From the NCBI GenBank assembly GCA_026394395.1, contig JAPKYK010000002.1:1-64000 (forward strand): a DNA stretch of 64,000 bases, read 5' to 3'. This DNA is from Methanomassiliicoccales archaeon. GTDB lineage: Archaea > Thermoplasmatota > Thermoplasmata > Methanomassiliicoccales > UBA472. Below are positions 17,626 to 26,158 of the stretch, one piece after another (positions within the stretch are counted from its first letter, which is position 1; each line of letters opens with the position of its first letter). The notes under the pieces are model-generated. The model was not told the DNA's origin, did not search any database, and worked only from the letters and a program-made list of their open reading frames with translations. A program made the position numbers and the translations under genes.

Positions 17626-18582
17626 CTACTTACTTTCGAAGTCCTCGGGAAGCCCGGCGGCCTTGAGCCCGAGGTCGAAGCAGCCTATCGCCGCCACGGC
17701 CCCGATGGTGCCGCGCTTCCCAGTGATCTCCACCAGCTGGACGCCGGTCCGCTTGGCCATGTCGATGGCCTGCTGGAGCTTGTAGATGACGCTCTTGGCT
17801 TTCCAGCCATAGTCCTCCAGCTCCTTCGGTATCTGGAGACCTACGAAGTAGGCCATGGTGGTCTCCTCCGAGAAGGTGTTCTTGCCCAGCTCCTTCTTGA
17901 AGTAGTCGATCAGCTCCGGCAGCTTGGACTCCTCGATGGCAAAGCTGACGCCTACGGAGACGCAGTTGGTGGTCTTCTCCGGCACATTGGGGTTCAGCTG
18001 CACGATCTTGTGCTTCAGCAGGTGGCCGACCGGGCAGTCCCGGGCCACCTTGAGCAGCATGGACCAGGAGGCCCCCTGCTGCTTGGTGTCCGTGTCGTCC
18101 ACTGATATTATGACGCGGATGAGCTTGGGGGTGACCACGGTCACCTCGATGCGGTGCGCCCCGCCGATCTTGACGTCGTCCGGGTACTCGACGAATATTG
18201 TTCCCGGGCCTTGGGGCATGCAGGCGCCCACGCCCACGCTGGCGCCGGCCAATCCCACCCAGGTGGTCCGCACATTCTGCCCGTCGACGACCACTGATCG
18301 CAACCCCTGTCCTCCCAGGTCCTTGGAGGCCGGGCCGAAGTGGATCTCCCCCTCGCCGATGATCGCATCCATGACGATGGTGTTCCCCTCCACCGTTATG
18401 TTGGTGATGGCCCCGCCCGCCCGCTTGCGGTTGCAGGCGTCCCATTCCACCGGACCCTTGGCCGAACATTCCTCGATTATCTGGGCCACGCCGTTCTTCT
18501 CGTCGATGAGCGTGAACACGCCCCGGCAGAACAGCTTTCCGTACTTCTTGGTCACTTCTTCCGGTAAGAGCCTTTGCACCAT
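17626..18582 (-). CDS. TiaS-related protein, methanogenesis marker 11-like
   Basis: 318 residues from ATG 18582; in-frame ATGs at 18603 and 18624 could extend it and none has a strong ribosome site. The central IIVSVDDTDTKQQGAS-like segment (DDTD motif) is the nucleotide site seen in TiaS and in the methanogen-associated 'marker 11' family. The overall layout, without an OB fold or C-terminal zinc ribbon, fits marker 11 better than full TiaS. Function is unproven. It lies 4-46 bases after the DUF2797 gene, so they are probably co-transcribed. Confidence 0.62.
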   Translation of the reverse strand: MVQRLLPEEVTKKYGKLFCRGVFTLIDEKNGVAQIIEECSAKGPVEWDACNRKRAGGAITNITVEGNTIVMDAIIGEGEIHFGPASKDLGGQGLRSVVVDGQNVRTTWVGLAGASVGVGACMPQGPGTIFVEYPDDVKIGGAHRIEVTVVTPKLIRVIISVDDTDTKQQGASWSMLLKVARDCPVGHLLKHKIVQLNPNVPEKTTNCVSVGVSFAIEESKLPELIDYFKKELGKNTFSEETTMAYFVGLQIPKELEDYGWKAKSVIYKLQQAIDMAKRTGVQLVEITGKRGTIGAVAAIGCFDLGLKAAGLPEDFESK

Positions 18583-18628
18583 GATGGCATCACTTCGCCC
18601 CATCGGCTGGAGGTGAAGAAACATAATC

Positions 18629-19528
18629 TTAGCATTTATTATTGTTTCCCTGCTTCAGCATCAAGAAGCGGGACGGCACCGAGGCCATGTCCAGCAATTG
18701 GACGCTCCCGTCCCGCAAGCGGTAGAACAGGAACTTGCCCTTGCATCCGAGCACCTCGCCGCGATGGCGGCCAGGAACGTCGGCGAACTGCGCCTTGGAC
18801 AGGTCCGCGTTGAGCAGCGGATATTGGTCCAGCATCTCCACGGGCGAAGGGTCCGTCGGGACGTCCGCTAGTGAGGACAACGACCTTTCCAGCATCTTCT
18901 GGTAGGCCTCCCGGTCGACCTGGCGCCCTTGCAGCTTGAGGAAGGTGGTCTTCCTCACCCATTGGGTAGCCTTCAGGGCTTTGGACAAGGCGTTCTCCGC
19001 CCTGCGCGCCTCCAGGCGGTTCAGGTACGTACCCAGGCGGGCGATGGCGTCCGCGCCCTGCTCTATGCCCCTCTCCCGGAAACGGGACGACAGGGTCATG
19101 CCCACCTTGATCATGTCGCCGTAGAAGGCCGCGTAGACGTGATGCTGCAGGGCGCAGATGTTCCCTCCCTTCCCGCAGGGCATGTCGTGGACGCCGTCGC
19201 ACTCCGGTTCGAACACGCAGCTCTGCCTGGGTATCCAGGAAGAGGCGCACTGCGGGCACTGGTCGTGCGGTCCGGAGACTATCTGGCGCAGCATGCACGG
19301 CTGATAGCCATCGTCGGCGAACGAGCCCACGCAGCGGCGCTCCGGGGACACCATGAGGTCCAGGCGGTCGCCCGGCAGGAAGCGAAGCGGATTATCCTTC
19401 ACGCATTTCTCCTTAAGATCGAAGACCGTCAGCCCGGGCTGGAAGCCGTCCCAGTCCCAGGAGAGGACGTGGCTGGAATAGGCCATCAACCCTTTGCGCC
19501 GCAGGATCTCGTCGGCGGTCTCGAACAC
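18629..19528 (-). CDS. DUF2797 family zinc protein
   Basis: 299 residues. The pattern of cysteines in the first half (CVGSFADDGYQPCMLRQ, then CPQC, CVFEPECDG, CGKGGNIC) followed by HHVYAAFYGDMIKVGMT is how I recognise the archaeal and actinobacterial DUF2797 family. Its function is unknown to me. No signal peptide or membrane helix. It is the first gene of the minus-strand group that continues into the marker-11-like and uppS genes. Confidence 0.72.
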   Translation of the reverse strand: MFETADEILRRKGLMAYSSHVLSWDWDGFQPGLTVFDLKEKCVKDNPLRFLPGDRLDLMVSPERRCVGSFADDGYQPCMLRQIVSGPHDQCPQCASSWIPRQSCVFEPECDGVHDMPCGKGGNICALQHHVYAAFYGDMIKVGMTLSSRFRERGIEQGADAIARLGTYLNRLEARRAENALSKALKATQWVRKTTFLKLQGRQVDREAYQKMLERSLSSLADVPTDPSPVEMLDQYPLLNADLSKAQFADVPGRHRGEVLGCKGKFLFYRLRDGSVQLLDMASVPSRFLMLKQGNNNKC

Positions 19529-19635
19529 GTAACTTCAACCGAACATCTGAGATTAATAGCTATGTCGCAACGCTCTGGAAGTGCTGAAAAAGGTCGGCCC
19601 AAGAGGTATCAATATCGAGGCCAATCCAATAATTC

Positions 19636-19643
19636 TTTTATAC
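19636..19643 (+). promoter_or_regulatory. TATA box for the small membrane protein
   Basis: TTTTATAC, centred 27 bases before ATG 19667, giving a leaderless message. The rest of the gap from 19529 shows nothing else. Confidence 0.55.
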
Positions 19644-19666
19644 CAGTTATCCTGTTCACATAGCTA

Positions 19667-19933
19667 ATGCTCAGCGTGATAAGTGTAGTGACCACATCCG
19701 CAGCAAGCAGCGCCATCTCCATAACCACCGCCATCGGCATTGGCGTGGGCGGCGCGCTCATAGCGATACTGCTGATCATACTGCTCTCCTCCCGTGAGCT
19801 GATATCCGCTTCCAGCAAGAGCTCGAAGAAGGTCCTGGCGACCCTCGACGCGGCCATCGTCCCGCTCCTGGTGGTCTTCTCCCTGACCATCGTGTTCCAG
19901 GTGCTGGAGATCGTCGGCACCATCTGCGTTTAG
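19667..19933 (+). CDS. small two-helix membrane protein, unknown
   Basis: 88 residues. Two hydrophobic helices, about residues 22-42 (rich in Gly and Ile) and 62-86, separated by a Ser/Lys-rich loop, with a Ser/Thr-rich N-terminus. Monocistronic with its own TATA box and a T-rich stretch shortly after the stop. No family recognised; size and layout are common among archaeal small membrane proteins. Confidence 0.65.
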   Translation: MLSVISVVTTSAASSAISITTAIGIGVGGALIAILLIILLSSRELISASSKSSKKVLATLDAAIVPLLVVFSLTIVFQVLEIVGTICV

Positions 19934-20047
19934 GCAGGTTTCTTCACCATTTTATTATCTTGATCCCAACGGCGGACCCGCTCGATCATCAATAAGATAA
20001 AATTGAAAACGATGCCGGCCGGTCGCCCAATCCTTCACTGAAAGATA

Positions 20048-20695
20048 TCAGAGGGTCTCTTCCTCTTCCTTCTTGGACAGGAACTCCGGCGGGATCTTGT
20101 GGGTCAGGAATACCGTCTTCCCCGCCTGGGAGATGACGTTCCCGGCCTTGATGGCTGCGTCGGCGTCGATCTCCAGTATGATGGGGGCGTCCACCCTCAC
20201 CTTACCGGCGGTGAAGGCGTCCTGGTAGGTCTTGGACAGGTGCACCATCTTGCGGTCCGAGGGCCTCAGGCCGGTCTCGAGGATGATGTCCGCCTCCTCC
20301 GGGGTGGCTGGATAGTACAAATGATCGGGTATGTTCTCCGTGGGCAGCTTGAGATCCAGCTCGATGGAGTGGCCGTAGGTCGCTCTCATGAGATCGTTGC
20401 TGATCTGGTACCGACCCTTGGGGTCGGTCTCGATGATGGCGATGACGTGATGCGGTCTCAGCCAATGGTAGCGGCGGTTGTTGTCCCGCAGGGCGTTTAT
20501 GAACTCCCGGATGTTGACGAAGCCCTGGTCGTCCATACTCAGCCCGAAGCGCTCCGGGAAGTGGCGCAGCACACCGGCCATGGTCCTTCCCAGCTGCTCG
20601 AGCTCCTGCTCGCTCATCAGGAACTTTCCAGGCTCTCCGCATATCGGGCAGGTCTCCCCGCGATAGTATCCGTGCTCACCGCATTCCCTTAACAT
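20048..20695 (-). CDS. kptA: RNA 2'-phosphotransferase KptA/Tpt1 with N-terminal zinc ribbon
   Basis: 215 residues. Tpt1/KptA removes a 2'-phosphate from RNA using NAD+. The KptA core is visible: LSMDDQGFVNIREFI, LRPHHVIAIIETDPKGRYQI, YGHSIELDL and LYYPATPEEADIILETGL. The N-terminus has a short zinc ribbon (CGEHG then CPICG), an addition seen in some archaeal members. ATG 20695 follows GAGGGG; it begins 30 bases after the folD stop on the same strand, suggesting one operon. Confidence 0.87.
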   Translation of the reverse strand: MLRECGEHGYYRGETCPICGEPGKFLMSEQELEQLGRTMAGVLRHFPERFGLSMDDQGFVNIREFINALRDNNRRYHWLRPHHVIAIIETDPKGRYQISNDLMRATYGHSIELDLKLPTENIPDHLYYPATPEEADIILETGLRPSDRKMVHLSKTYQDAFTAGKVRVDAPIILEIDADAAIKAGNVISQAGKTVFLTHKIPPEFLSKKEEEETL

Positions 20696-20724
20696 AACGT
20701 CCCCTCGAACATACAAAGTTGGAC

Positions 20725-21630
20725 TTAAACTTTAGGCTGCTGCGTTCTTTCCAGAGCCCTTTCCGCCGCTAGCACGGTGTTGTGCATGAGCATGACTATG
20801 GTCATGGGCCCCACTCCCCCGGGCACCGGGGTGATGGCCGCGGCCTTCTCTTTCACCGCCTCGAAGTCCACGTCCCCTACGAAACGGTAGCCTTTGGAGA
20901 AGCTCTGGTCGTCGATCCGGTTCGAACCGACGTCGATGACCACCGCTCCCTCCTTCACCATGTCGGCCTTGATGAAGTTGGCCTTTCCGATAGCGGATAT
21001 CAGGATGTCCGCCTGGGAGGTGATCCCCTTCAGGTCCTTGGTGTGCGAATGGCAGACCGTGACCGTGGCGTCGGCCCCCTCGCCCTTCTGCATGAGTATG
21101 GCGGCCATAGGCTTTCCTACGATGTTGCTGCGGCCCACGATGACCACGTGCTTGCCCGCCGTGTGATAACCGTAACTGTTCAGCATCACCTGGATGCCGT
21201 GCGGGGTGGCCGGAAGGAAACCGTCGCCCTCGCCGATGAGCATCTTGCCCACGTTCACTGGATGGAAGGCGTCCACGTCCTTGTCCGGATCGATGGCCTG
21301 GACCACCTTGCTGACGTCGATGTGCCCGGGCACCGGCATCTGCACCAGTATGCCATTGACCTGGGGATCGACGTTCAGCTCAGCGATGAGGCGCAGTAGT
21401 TCCTTCTCGGAAAGGTCCGCCGGTTTGTGTAGAGTCAGCGAATGCAGCCCCAGGTCCAGGCAGGCCTTGCCCTTCATCCTCACGTAGGAGGCGGAGGCCG
21501 GGTCGTCGCCCACCATTATGACCGCCAGTCCCGGGGTCACCCCTTTTTTCTGCAGCTCGGCGATCCTGACGGTCAGGTCCTTCCTTATCTGGTCCGCGAC
21601 CTGCTTTCCCTCGATTAACTTGGCACCCAT
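20725..21630 (-). CDS. folD: methylene-H4F dehydrogenase/cyclohydrolase FolD
   Basis: 301 residues. Interconverts methylene-, methenyl- and 10-formyl-tetrahydrofolate. The catalytic YVRMKGKAC (Tyr49, Lys53) and the C-terminal PGGVGPMTIVML motif are present, with the Rossmann segment VIVGRSNIVGKP near residue 160. It lies divergent from fhs, sharing a 102-base intergenic region in which each gene has its own TATA-like box (CATTATTAATCC on this strand near 21660-21669). An H4F rather than methanopterin route is implied. Confidence 0.94.
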   Translation of the reverse strand: MGAKLIEGKQVADQIRKDLTVRIAELQKKGVTPGLAVIMVGDDPASASYVRMKGKACLDLGLHSLTLHKPADLSEKELLRLIAELNVDPQVNGILVQMPVPGHIDVSKVVQAIDPDKDVDAFHPVNVGKMLIGEGDGFLPATPHGIQVMLNSYGYHTAGKHVVIVGRSNIVGKPMAAILMQKGEGADATVTVCHSHTKDLKGITSQADILISAIGKANFIKADMVKEGAVVIDVGSNRIDDQSFSKGYRFVGDVDFEAVKEKAAAITPVPGGVGPMTIVMLMHNTVLAAERALERTQQPKV

Positions 21631-21732
21631 TTCCAGCCCGGCTCTTGATGGATAGCCGGATTAATAATGATTGCCGGCCGGGGTGAAAATGCTTTATCCT
21701 TTGGCTGGATATCCGAAGCACCAAGGTGGCGC

Positions 21733-23406
21733 ATGAAGAGCAACATCGAGATCGCCCAGGAGGCCAAGGTCCTTCCCATCGATAAGATCGCGGCCAAGCT
21801 GGACATATCCTCAGACGAGATCATTCCGTACGGTCGGTACATGGCCAAGGTCCCATTGGCCGTCCTTCGCCGCTTCGACGGCCATAAGAACGGCAAGCTC
21901 ATCCTCACCACCGCCATAACCCCCACTCCGGCCGGCGAGGGGAAGACCGTCACCACCATCGGGTTGGTGCAGGCATTGGGGTATCAAGGGCGTGATGTCA
22001 TGGGAGCCATACGCGAGCCGTCCATCGGCCCTACGTTCGGTCTCAAGGGCGGCGCGACCGGCGGAGGCCTCTCCCAGGTCTACCCCATGTGGGACATCGA
22101 CCTGCACTTCACCGGCGACATCCACGCCGTGGGCGCGGCGCACAACCTTCTCTCGGCGATACTAGAGAACCATATCGCCAAGGGCAACAAGCTGAACATC
22201 GACCCGACGCGCATCTTCCTGAAGAAGGCCATCGACATGAACTGCCGCGAGCTGCGCAACATCGTCGTCGGTCTCGGGGGCCGCAAGGAAGGGGGCGTGC
22301 CGCACGAGAGCGGCTTCATTATTACGGTTGCCTCAGAGATCAGCGCCATACTGGCGCTCACCACCTCCTTGAAGGACCTCAAGGAGCGGCTCGGCCGCAT
22401 CATCGTCGGCTATACCAATGACAACCGCCCGGTGGAGGCCCGGGAGCTGGAGTGCGTGGGGGCCATGGCCACCCTGCTCAAGGATGCCATAAACCCCAAC
22501 CTAGTGCAGACGCTGGAGGGACAGCCCTTCTTCATACACGGGTCCCCGTTCGCCAACATCGCCCACGGTAACAGTTCCATCATCGCCACCAAGTACGCTC
22601 TCAAGCTATCGGACTACGTGGTCACGGAGGCCGGTTTCGGCGCCGACCTGGGGGCAGAGAAGTTCTTCGACATCGTCTGCCGCAACAACGGCTTCCGGCC
22701 CGACTGCGTGGTGCTGGTCTGCTCCATCAAGGCCCTGAAGATGCATGGCGGCTGCCCCCTGAAGGCCATCGGCTGCGAGGACCTGAAGACCTTGAAGGCC
22801 GGCTTCCCCAACCTGGACAAGCACATCGAGAACATACACCGTTTCGGCCTTCCGTTGGTCGTGGCCATCAACCACTTCCAGGCCGACACCGAGGCGGAGA
22901 TCGCCGCCGTCCGGGAGCACTGCCGGGAGCTCGGTGTCCGCTGCGCCCTCTCCGACGTTTTCGCCCGGGGAGGGGAAGGCGGGCAGGAGCTGGCCGACCA
23001 GGTCGTGGATGCCTTGGAAACGGAGAAGACCGATTTCCGCTTCCTTTACGAGCTGGACCAACCGCTGAAGGAGAAGATCAGGATAATCGCCACCGAGATG
23101 TACGGGGCCAAGCACGTGGAGTACGAGACCGCGGCCCAAAGGCACCTCAAGACCATCGAGGACTCCGGGATGGGGAACCTGATGGTCTGCATGGCCAAGA
23201 CGCAGTTCTCGCTCACAGACAAGCCGGAGATGAAGGGCGCCCCCCGGGACTGGGAACTGACGGTCAGGGAGATATTCGTCTCCGCTGGCGCCGGTTTCGT
23301 GGTCCCCATATGCGGGCGCATCATGCTCATCCCCGGACTACCGTCGCAGCCTGCGGCCAAGAACATAGACATCGACGACGAGGGCAAGATCACCGGTCTG
23401 TACTGA
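21733..23406 (+). CDS. fhs: formate-tetrahydrofolate ligase
   Basis: 557 residues, full length. Joins formate to H4F with ATP to give 10-formyl-H4F, the entry step of the bacterial methyl branch. The nucleotide loop TPTPAGEGKTVTT is at residues 63-75 and the family block REPSIGPTFGLKGGATGGG follows. ATG 21733 has AAGGTGG as ribosome site; a TATA-like GCTTTATCC at 21691-21699 gives a short leader. Upstream frame to 21667 has no start signal. Its 3' end overlaps the convergent DUF3786 gene by 17 bases. Confidence 0.95.
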   Translation: MKSNIEIAQEAKVLPIDKIAAKLDISSDEIIPYGRYMAKVPLAVLRRFDGHKNGKLILTTAITPTPAGEGKTVTTIGLVQALGYQGRDVMGAIREPSIGPTFGLKGGATGGGLSQVYPMWDIDLHFTGDIHAVGAAHNLLSAILENHIAKGNKLNIDPTRIFLKKAIDMNCRELRNIVVGLGGRKEGGVPHESGFIITVASEISAILALTTSLKDLKERLGRIIVGYTNDNRPVEARELECVGAMATLLKDAINPNLVQTLEGQPFFIHGSPFANIAHGNSSIIATKYALKLSDYVVTEAGFGADLGAEKFFDIVCRNNGFRPDCVVLVCSIKALKMHGGCPLKAIGCEDLKTLKAGFPNLDKHIENIHRFGLPLVVAINHFQADTEAEIAAVREHCRELGVRCALSDVFARGGEGGQELADQVVDALETEKTDFRFLYELDQPLKEKIRIIATEMYGAKHVEYETAAQRHLKTIEDSGMGNLMVCMAKTQFSLTDKPEMKGAPRDWELTVREIFVSAGAGFVVPICGRIMLIPGLPSQPAAKNIDIDDEGKITGLY

Positions 23407-23989
23407 CCAGCATATTGGCCAGGTCGATCCCGACCTCGGCCAGGTCCTCCGACGGCAGGGTGGCCGTCCCGCCCTTATCGAAAAGAAGGTTGGCTCCCGG
23501 AGGAACCTCGCCGTCACCCCGCCAGATGACCACGGCCAACCTCAGCCGGGGGAAGGCCTCGAACGACGCCGCGGCGTCGCCCATGGCCAAAGGTCGGCCG
23601 CCTAGGCTCCGTCCTCTGCTCAGCAGATCCTTCGGCTCGTTCCCAAAGCGAACGGCCAGCGGAAATAGCGCCCTCTCCCGGAAAGCGGCGGCAAAAGGTC
23701 GAGCGTCCGCCAACTGGTCGAAGGAAATCCATCCGTCGTCCCTCTTCCATCCCAGGCATCCTTTGAGGTGGTGCAGAGCGATGAGGCCCCAGGGGCTGGC
23801 CAGCTCTGGTGAGGTCATCACTATGCGGTCCCTCAGGTCCACCGAGGTCTCCCCGGCGAAGGTCCTCAGCCACAGTTCGTCGCCCTTCAGCTCCGCTCCG
23901 GAACAACGGGCCAGGTCCCTCGACGGTATCCCCTCCAAGGCGGCCCAGGCCAGGGCGACCGCTTGCCGGTAGGCGGGATTACAGGTCAT
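23390..23989 (-). CDS. DUF3786 family protein
   Basis: 199 residues. The order of conserved blocks fits DUF3786: PWGLIALHHLKG, WISFDQL, AFRERALFPLAVRFG, a GDAAASFEAFPRL block and a final IWRGDGEVPPGANLLFDKGG with EDL. The family is common in acetogens and other users of the Wood-Ljungdahl pathway but has no reaction known to me. ATG 23989 lies inside the end of the upstream deacetylase gene (11-base overlap), so the two are translationally linked. Confidence 0.72.
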   Translation of the reverse strand: MTCNPAYRQAVALAWAALEGIPSRDLARCSGAELKGDELWLRTFAGETSVDLRDRIVMTSPELASPWGLIALHHLKGCLGWKRDDGWISFDQLADARPFAAAFRERALFPLAVRFGNEPKDLLSRGRSLGGRPLAMGDAAASFEAFPRLRLAVVIWRGDGEVPPGANLLFDKGGTATLPSEDLAEVGIDLANMLVSTDR

Positions 23990-24812
23990 TCCAGCTCCGT
24001 AGATAATCGGCCAGGCGCACGAAGTGCGCTCCCGATCCCTGCGCGTGCTCGATGAGCCGACGTAGTCCCTCCAACCCACGGTCCGCCTCCTCTTTGGTCC
24101 TGATACCGGCGCAGTAGCTCTCCAATGGATGCCAGGAGTGCGTGGCCACCACTAAAAGGCCGTCCTCGAACTCGTTCAGCAGTTCCAGATAATCTTCGAT
24201 GGGGCGCTTGCCCTCGTGGAAGGGCCAAAGGTAGGAAACGATCCTCTTGCCCCTATGGTCCATGGTCCAGCAGACCGGCGCCTCCGGCAGGCCATTTTCC
24301 CTCCGATAAGGCTGAACGACACCATCTTCCAAGCGGACGGTCTCCGACGAATCATAGAGATAATTCTTTTCGGCTAGCTCTTGGAGCAGCGGACCGCTGG
24401 TCCTTTGATAGGGGGCGCGAAAACCTTTCTTTTGTTGGCCGAACACCTTGTTTAGCGCGGCCTCCGCCCGGTCCAGCACGTCCCGGACCTGTTCCCGGTC
24501 CAGAACGACCCCCGTCTCCTTCCCGGAGAAGTCCTCGTGGTCGTAGCCGTGCAGGGCCACCTCGTGCCCCTTCATCAGCGAGGACAGGTCAAGGTCTCGA
24601 GACATTACCTCGGCGCTCCTTCCCTCCCAGAAGAACGTGCCCTTTACCTCGGTGTCCCGGAACAGCTCCACAAGGCGTTCCAGGCCGCGGGCGGAGGAGG
24701 TGAAGCGCGGAGTATTCTTCCCATCCATTTCCTTGGATACGGAACAGGACTGCCCCTGGCAGGCCAGATTGACGTCCCGGTCCACGTCCACGGTGAAGGC
24801 CACGGCGCGCAC
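23979..24812 (-). CDS. polysaccharide deacetylase family (NodB-like) protein
   Basis: 277 residues. NodB-type metal site: the first catalytic block is FTVDVDRD at the N-terminus (residues 6-13), the His pair in EVALHGYDHEDF near residue 88, then GFRAPY near 130 and a late THSWHPLE block. Such enzymes remove acetyl groups from N-acetyl sugars. Start is GTG 24812; no ATG is available near the N-terminal motif. No signal peptide is apparent, so a cytoplasmic substrate is likely. Confidence 0.8.
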   Translation of the reverse strand: MRAVAFTVDVDRDVNLACQGQSCSVSKEMDGKNTPRFTSSARGLERLVELFRDTEVKGTFFWEGRSAEVMSRDLDLSSLMKGHEVALHGYDHEDFSGKETGVVLDREQVRDVLDRAEAALNKVFGQQKKGFRAPYQRTSGPLLQELAEKNYLYDSSETVRLEDGVVQPYRRENGLPEAPVCWTMDHRGKRIVSYLWPFHEGKRPIEDYLELLNEFEDGLLVVATHSWHPLESYCAGIRTKEEADRGLEGLRRLIEHAQGSGAHFVRLADYLRSWNDL

Positions 24813-24863
24813 GGAGGTATATCCCGCCCCGGTGACTTAAGAAGTGCGGTCCCTCGCAAAACA

Positions 24864-24873
24864 TTTTAATATC
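24864..24873 (+). promoter_or_regulatory. TATA box of the hdrA-metF operon
   Basis: TTTTAATATC, centred about 29 bases before ATG 24897. A transcript would begin at or near the first codon of a 25-residue reading frame that ends on the hdrA-like start. Confidence 0.5.
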
Positions 24874-24896
24874 TGGCTTATGGTGGCAAATCTATA

Positions 24897-24974
24897 ATGG
24901 AGCTGACACGCGGACCGTCTCGCAGCGCCGATCTGGCATCGCGTCCATCCCTTATCGACCGGGAGGGCGCCTGA
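24897..24974 (+). CDS. candidate 25-residue leader reading frame
   Basis: ATG 24897 sits at the expected leaderless start of the operon promoter. The frame runs 25 codons and its TGA overlaps the ATG of the hdrA-like gene (TGATG), the arrangement of coupled genes. The peptide is Arg/Ser-rich and matches nothing I know. It may simply deliver ribosomes to the next start, which has its own GGGAGGGCG site, or be chance. Confidence 0.3.
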   Translation: MELTRGPSRSADLASRPSLIDREGA

Positions 24975-26158
24975 TGGCCAAGGTCATCGTCGTCGGCGGC
25001 GGACCGGCCGGGCTGGCATGCGCCGCGGAACTGGCAAAGAAGGGCGTCAGCTGCACTATCCTGGAGAAGGGGGAAAGGCTGGGAGGGCGGTCGAACGAGC
25101 TCTCCTGCAAAGGCCAGGTCCATTGCCGCCAATGCGACGTGTGCCGGGTCCACCGCCTGCGGGACCAGGTCCTGGGCCATGGATCGGTCAGCGTCCTCAC
25201 CGGCGTGGAGCTGGAACAGGTGGAGCGTAGCAACGGCCGCTACCGCTTCGACCTGATCCGTCCGACGGAGGCCATCGACGCCGGAAGGTGCTCCCGCTGC
25301 GGCAAGTGCGTGGAGGTCTGCCCCACCGGGGCCATGACCAAGGTCGCCGGCAAGATAAGGCTGGAGCGGGGAAGATGCCGTTCCATCCAGGGGCTGGAAT
25401 GCGAAAGGTGCGTCAGCGTGTGCCCTGTTGCGGCCATCGACCTCTTCGGCGAGGAGCATCTGAACGTCTGCGGCGAGGCGGTGGTGGTGGCGACCGGTAG
25501 CTCCACATTCTCGGCGAAAGAGGACCGCCGGCTGGGATACGGTGAGGTCCCTGGCGTCATCACCTCCCTGGAGCTGGAAGCGCTCCTCGAAGGCCGAGGG
25601 CCACTAAATGGCGGGAACCGCCCCAAGATAGCGTTCCTGCTGTGTGTCGGCTCCCGGACCTGCCGCGCCGGCACCGCCATCTGCTCGTCCGTATGCTGCC
25701 AGTACTCATTGCGGCAGGCCCTTAGCCTGAAGGAGAAGCTTCCCCAGGCGAGCATAAGCATGTTCATCATGGATTGGCGGGGGATGAGGGAGGACGATCC
25801 GTTATTGACCGAACTGAGGGGGACCGACATCCAAGTGATCCGTTCCCGTCCGGCGGAGATAGGCGACGAAGGGGGGCGGCCGAACGTCAGATACGCGGCC
25901 GACGGACAGGTGTTCTCCACCACCTTCGACCTGGCGGTGCTGGCCGTAGGCCTGCTCCCCAATCTAAAGGACGAGCTCGCGGACCAACTGTCCATTCCCC
26001 GCAACACCCAGGGATTCCTCGACGACGGTAATTGCCAGGACCGGAACATTTTCCTGGCCGGGAGCTGCACCGGGCCGAAGGACATCAAGCGCTGCGTAGC
26101 GGAAGGAATCCTGGCGGCCAGCAAGGCCGCGGAACGCATGGAGGGCGAAGATGGCTGA
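24974..26158 (+). CDS. HdrA-like flavoprotein (FAD domain with inserted ferredoxin domain)
   Basis: 394 residues. The FAD Rossmann motif VGGGPAGLACAAEL starts at residue 7. A Cys cluster follows (C45, C51, C54, C57), then an inserted ferredoxin domain with C106/109/112/116 and C135/143/146/150. The HdrA-specific CVGSRTCRAG...CSSVCCQYSLRQA region is at 224-249, and the closing FLAGSCTGPKDIK segment of the thioredoxin-reductase fold near 360. The separate N-terminal and C-terminal domains of canonical HdrA are absent; equivalents lie in the next gene, overlapping by 8 bases. Probably the electron-splitting or electron-routing centre of the operon's complex. Confidence 0.83.
   Translation: MAKVIVVGGGPAGLACAAELAKKGVSCTILEKGERLGGRSNELSCKGQVHCRQCDVCRVHRLRDQVLGHGSVSVLTGVELEQVERSNGRYRFDLIRPTEAIDAGRCSRCGKCVEVCPTGAMTKVAGKIRLERGRCRSIQGLECERCVSVCPVAAIDLFGEEHLNVCGEAVVVATGSSTFSAKEDRRLGYGEVPGVITSLELEALLEGRGPLNGGNRPKIAFLLCVGSRTCRAGTAICSSVCCQYSLRQALSLKEKLPQASISMFIMDWRGMREDDPLLTELRGTDIQVIRSRPAEIGDEGGRPNVRYAADGQVFSTTFDLAVLAVGLLPNLKDELADQLSIPRNTQGFLDDGNCQDRNIFLAGSCTGPKDIKRCVAEGILAASKAAERMEGEDG

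Noticed and set aside
17626-18582. Calling the DDTD protein full TiaS
   Set aside because: It lacks the OB-fold and zinc-ribbon C-terminus expected of TiaS.
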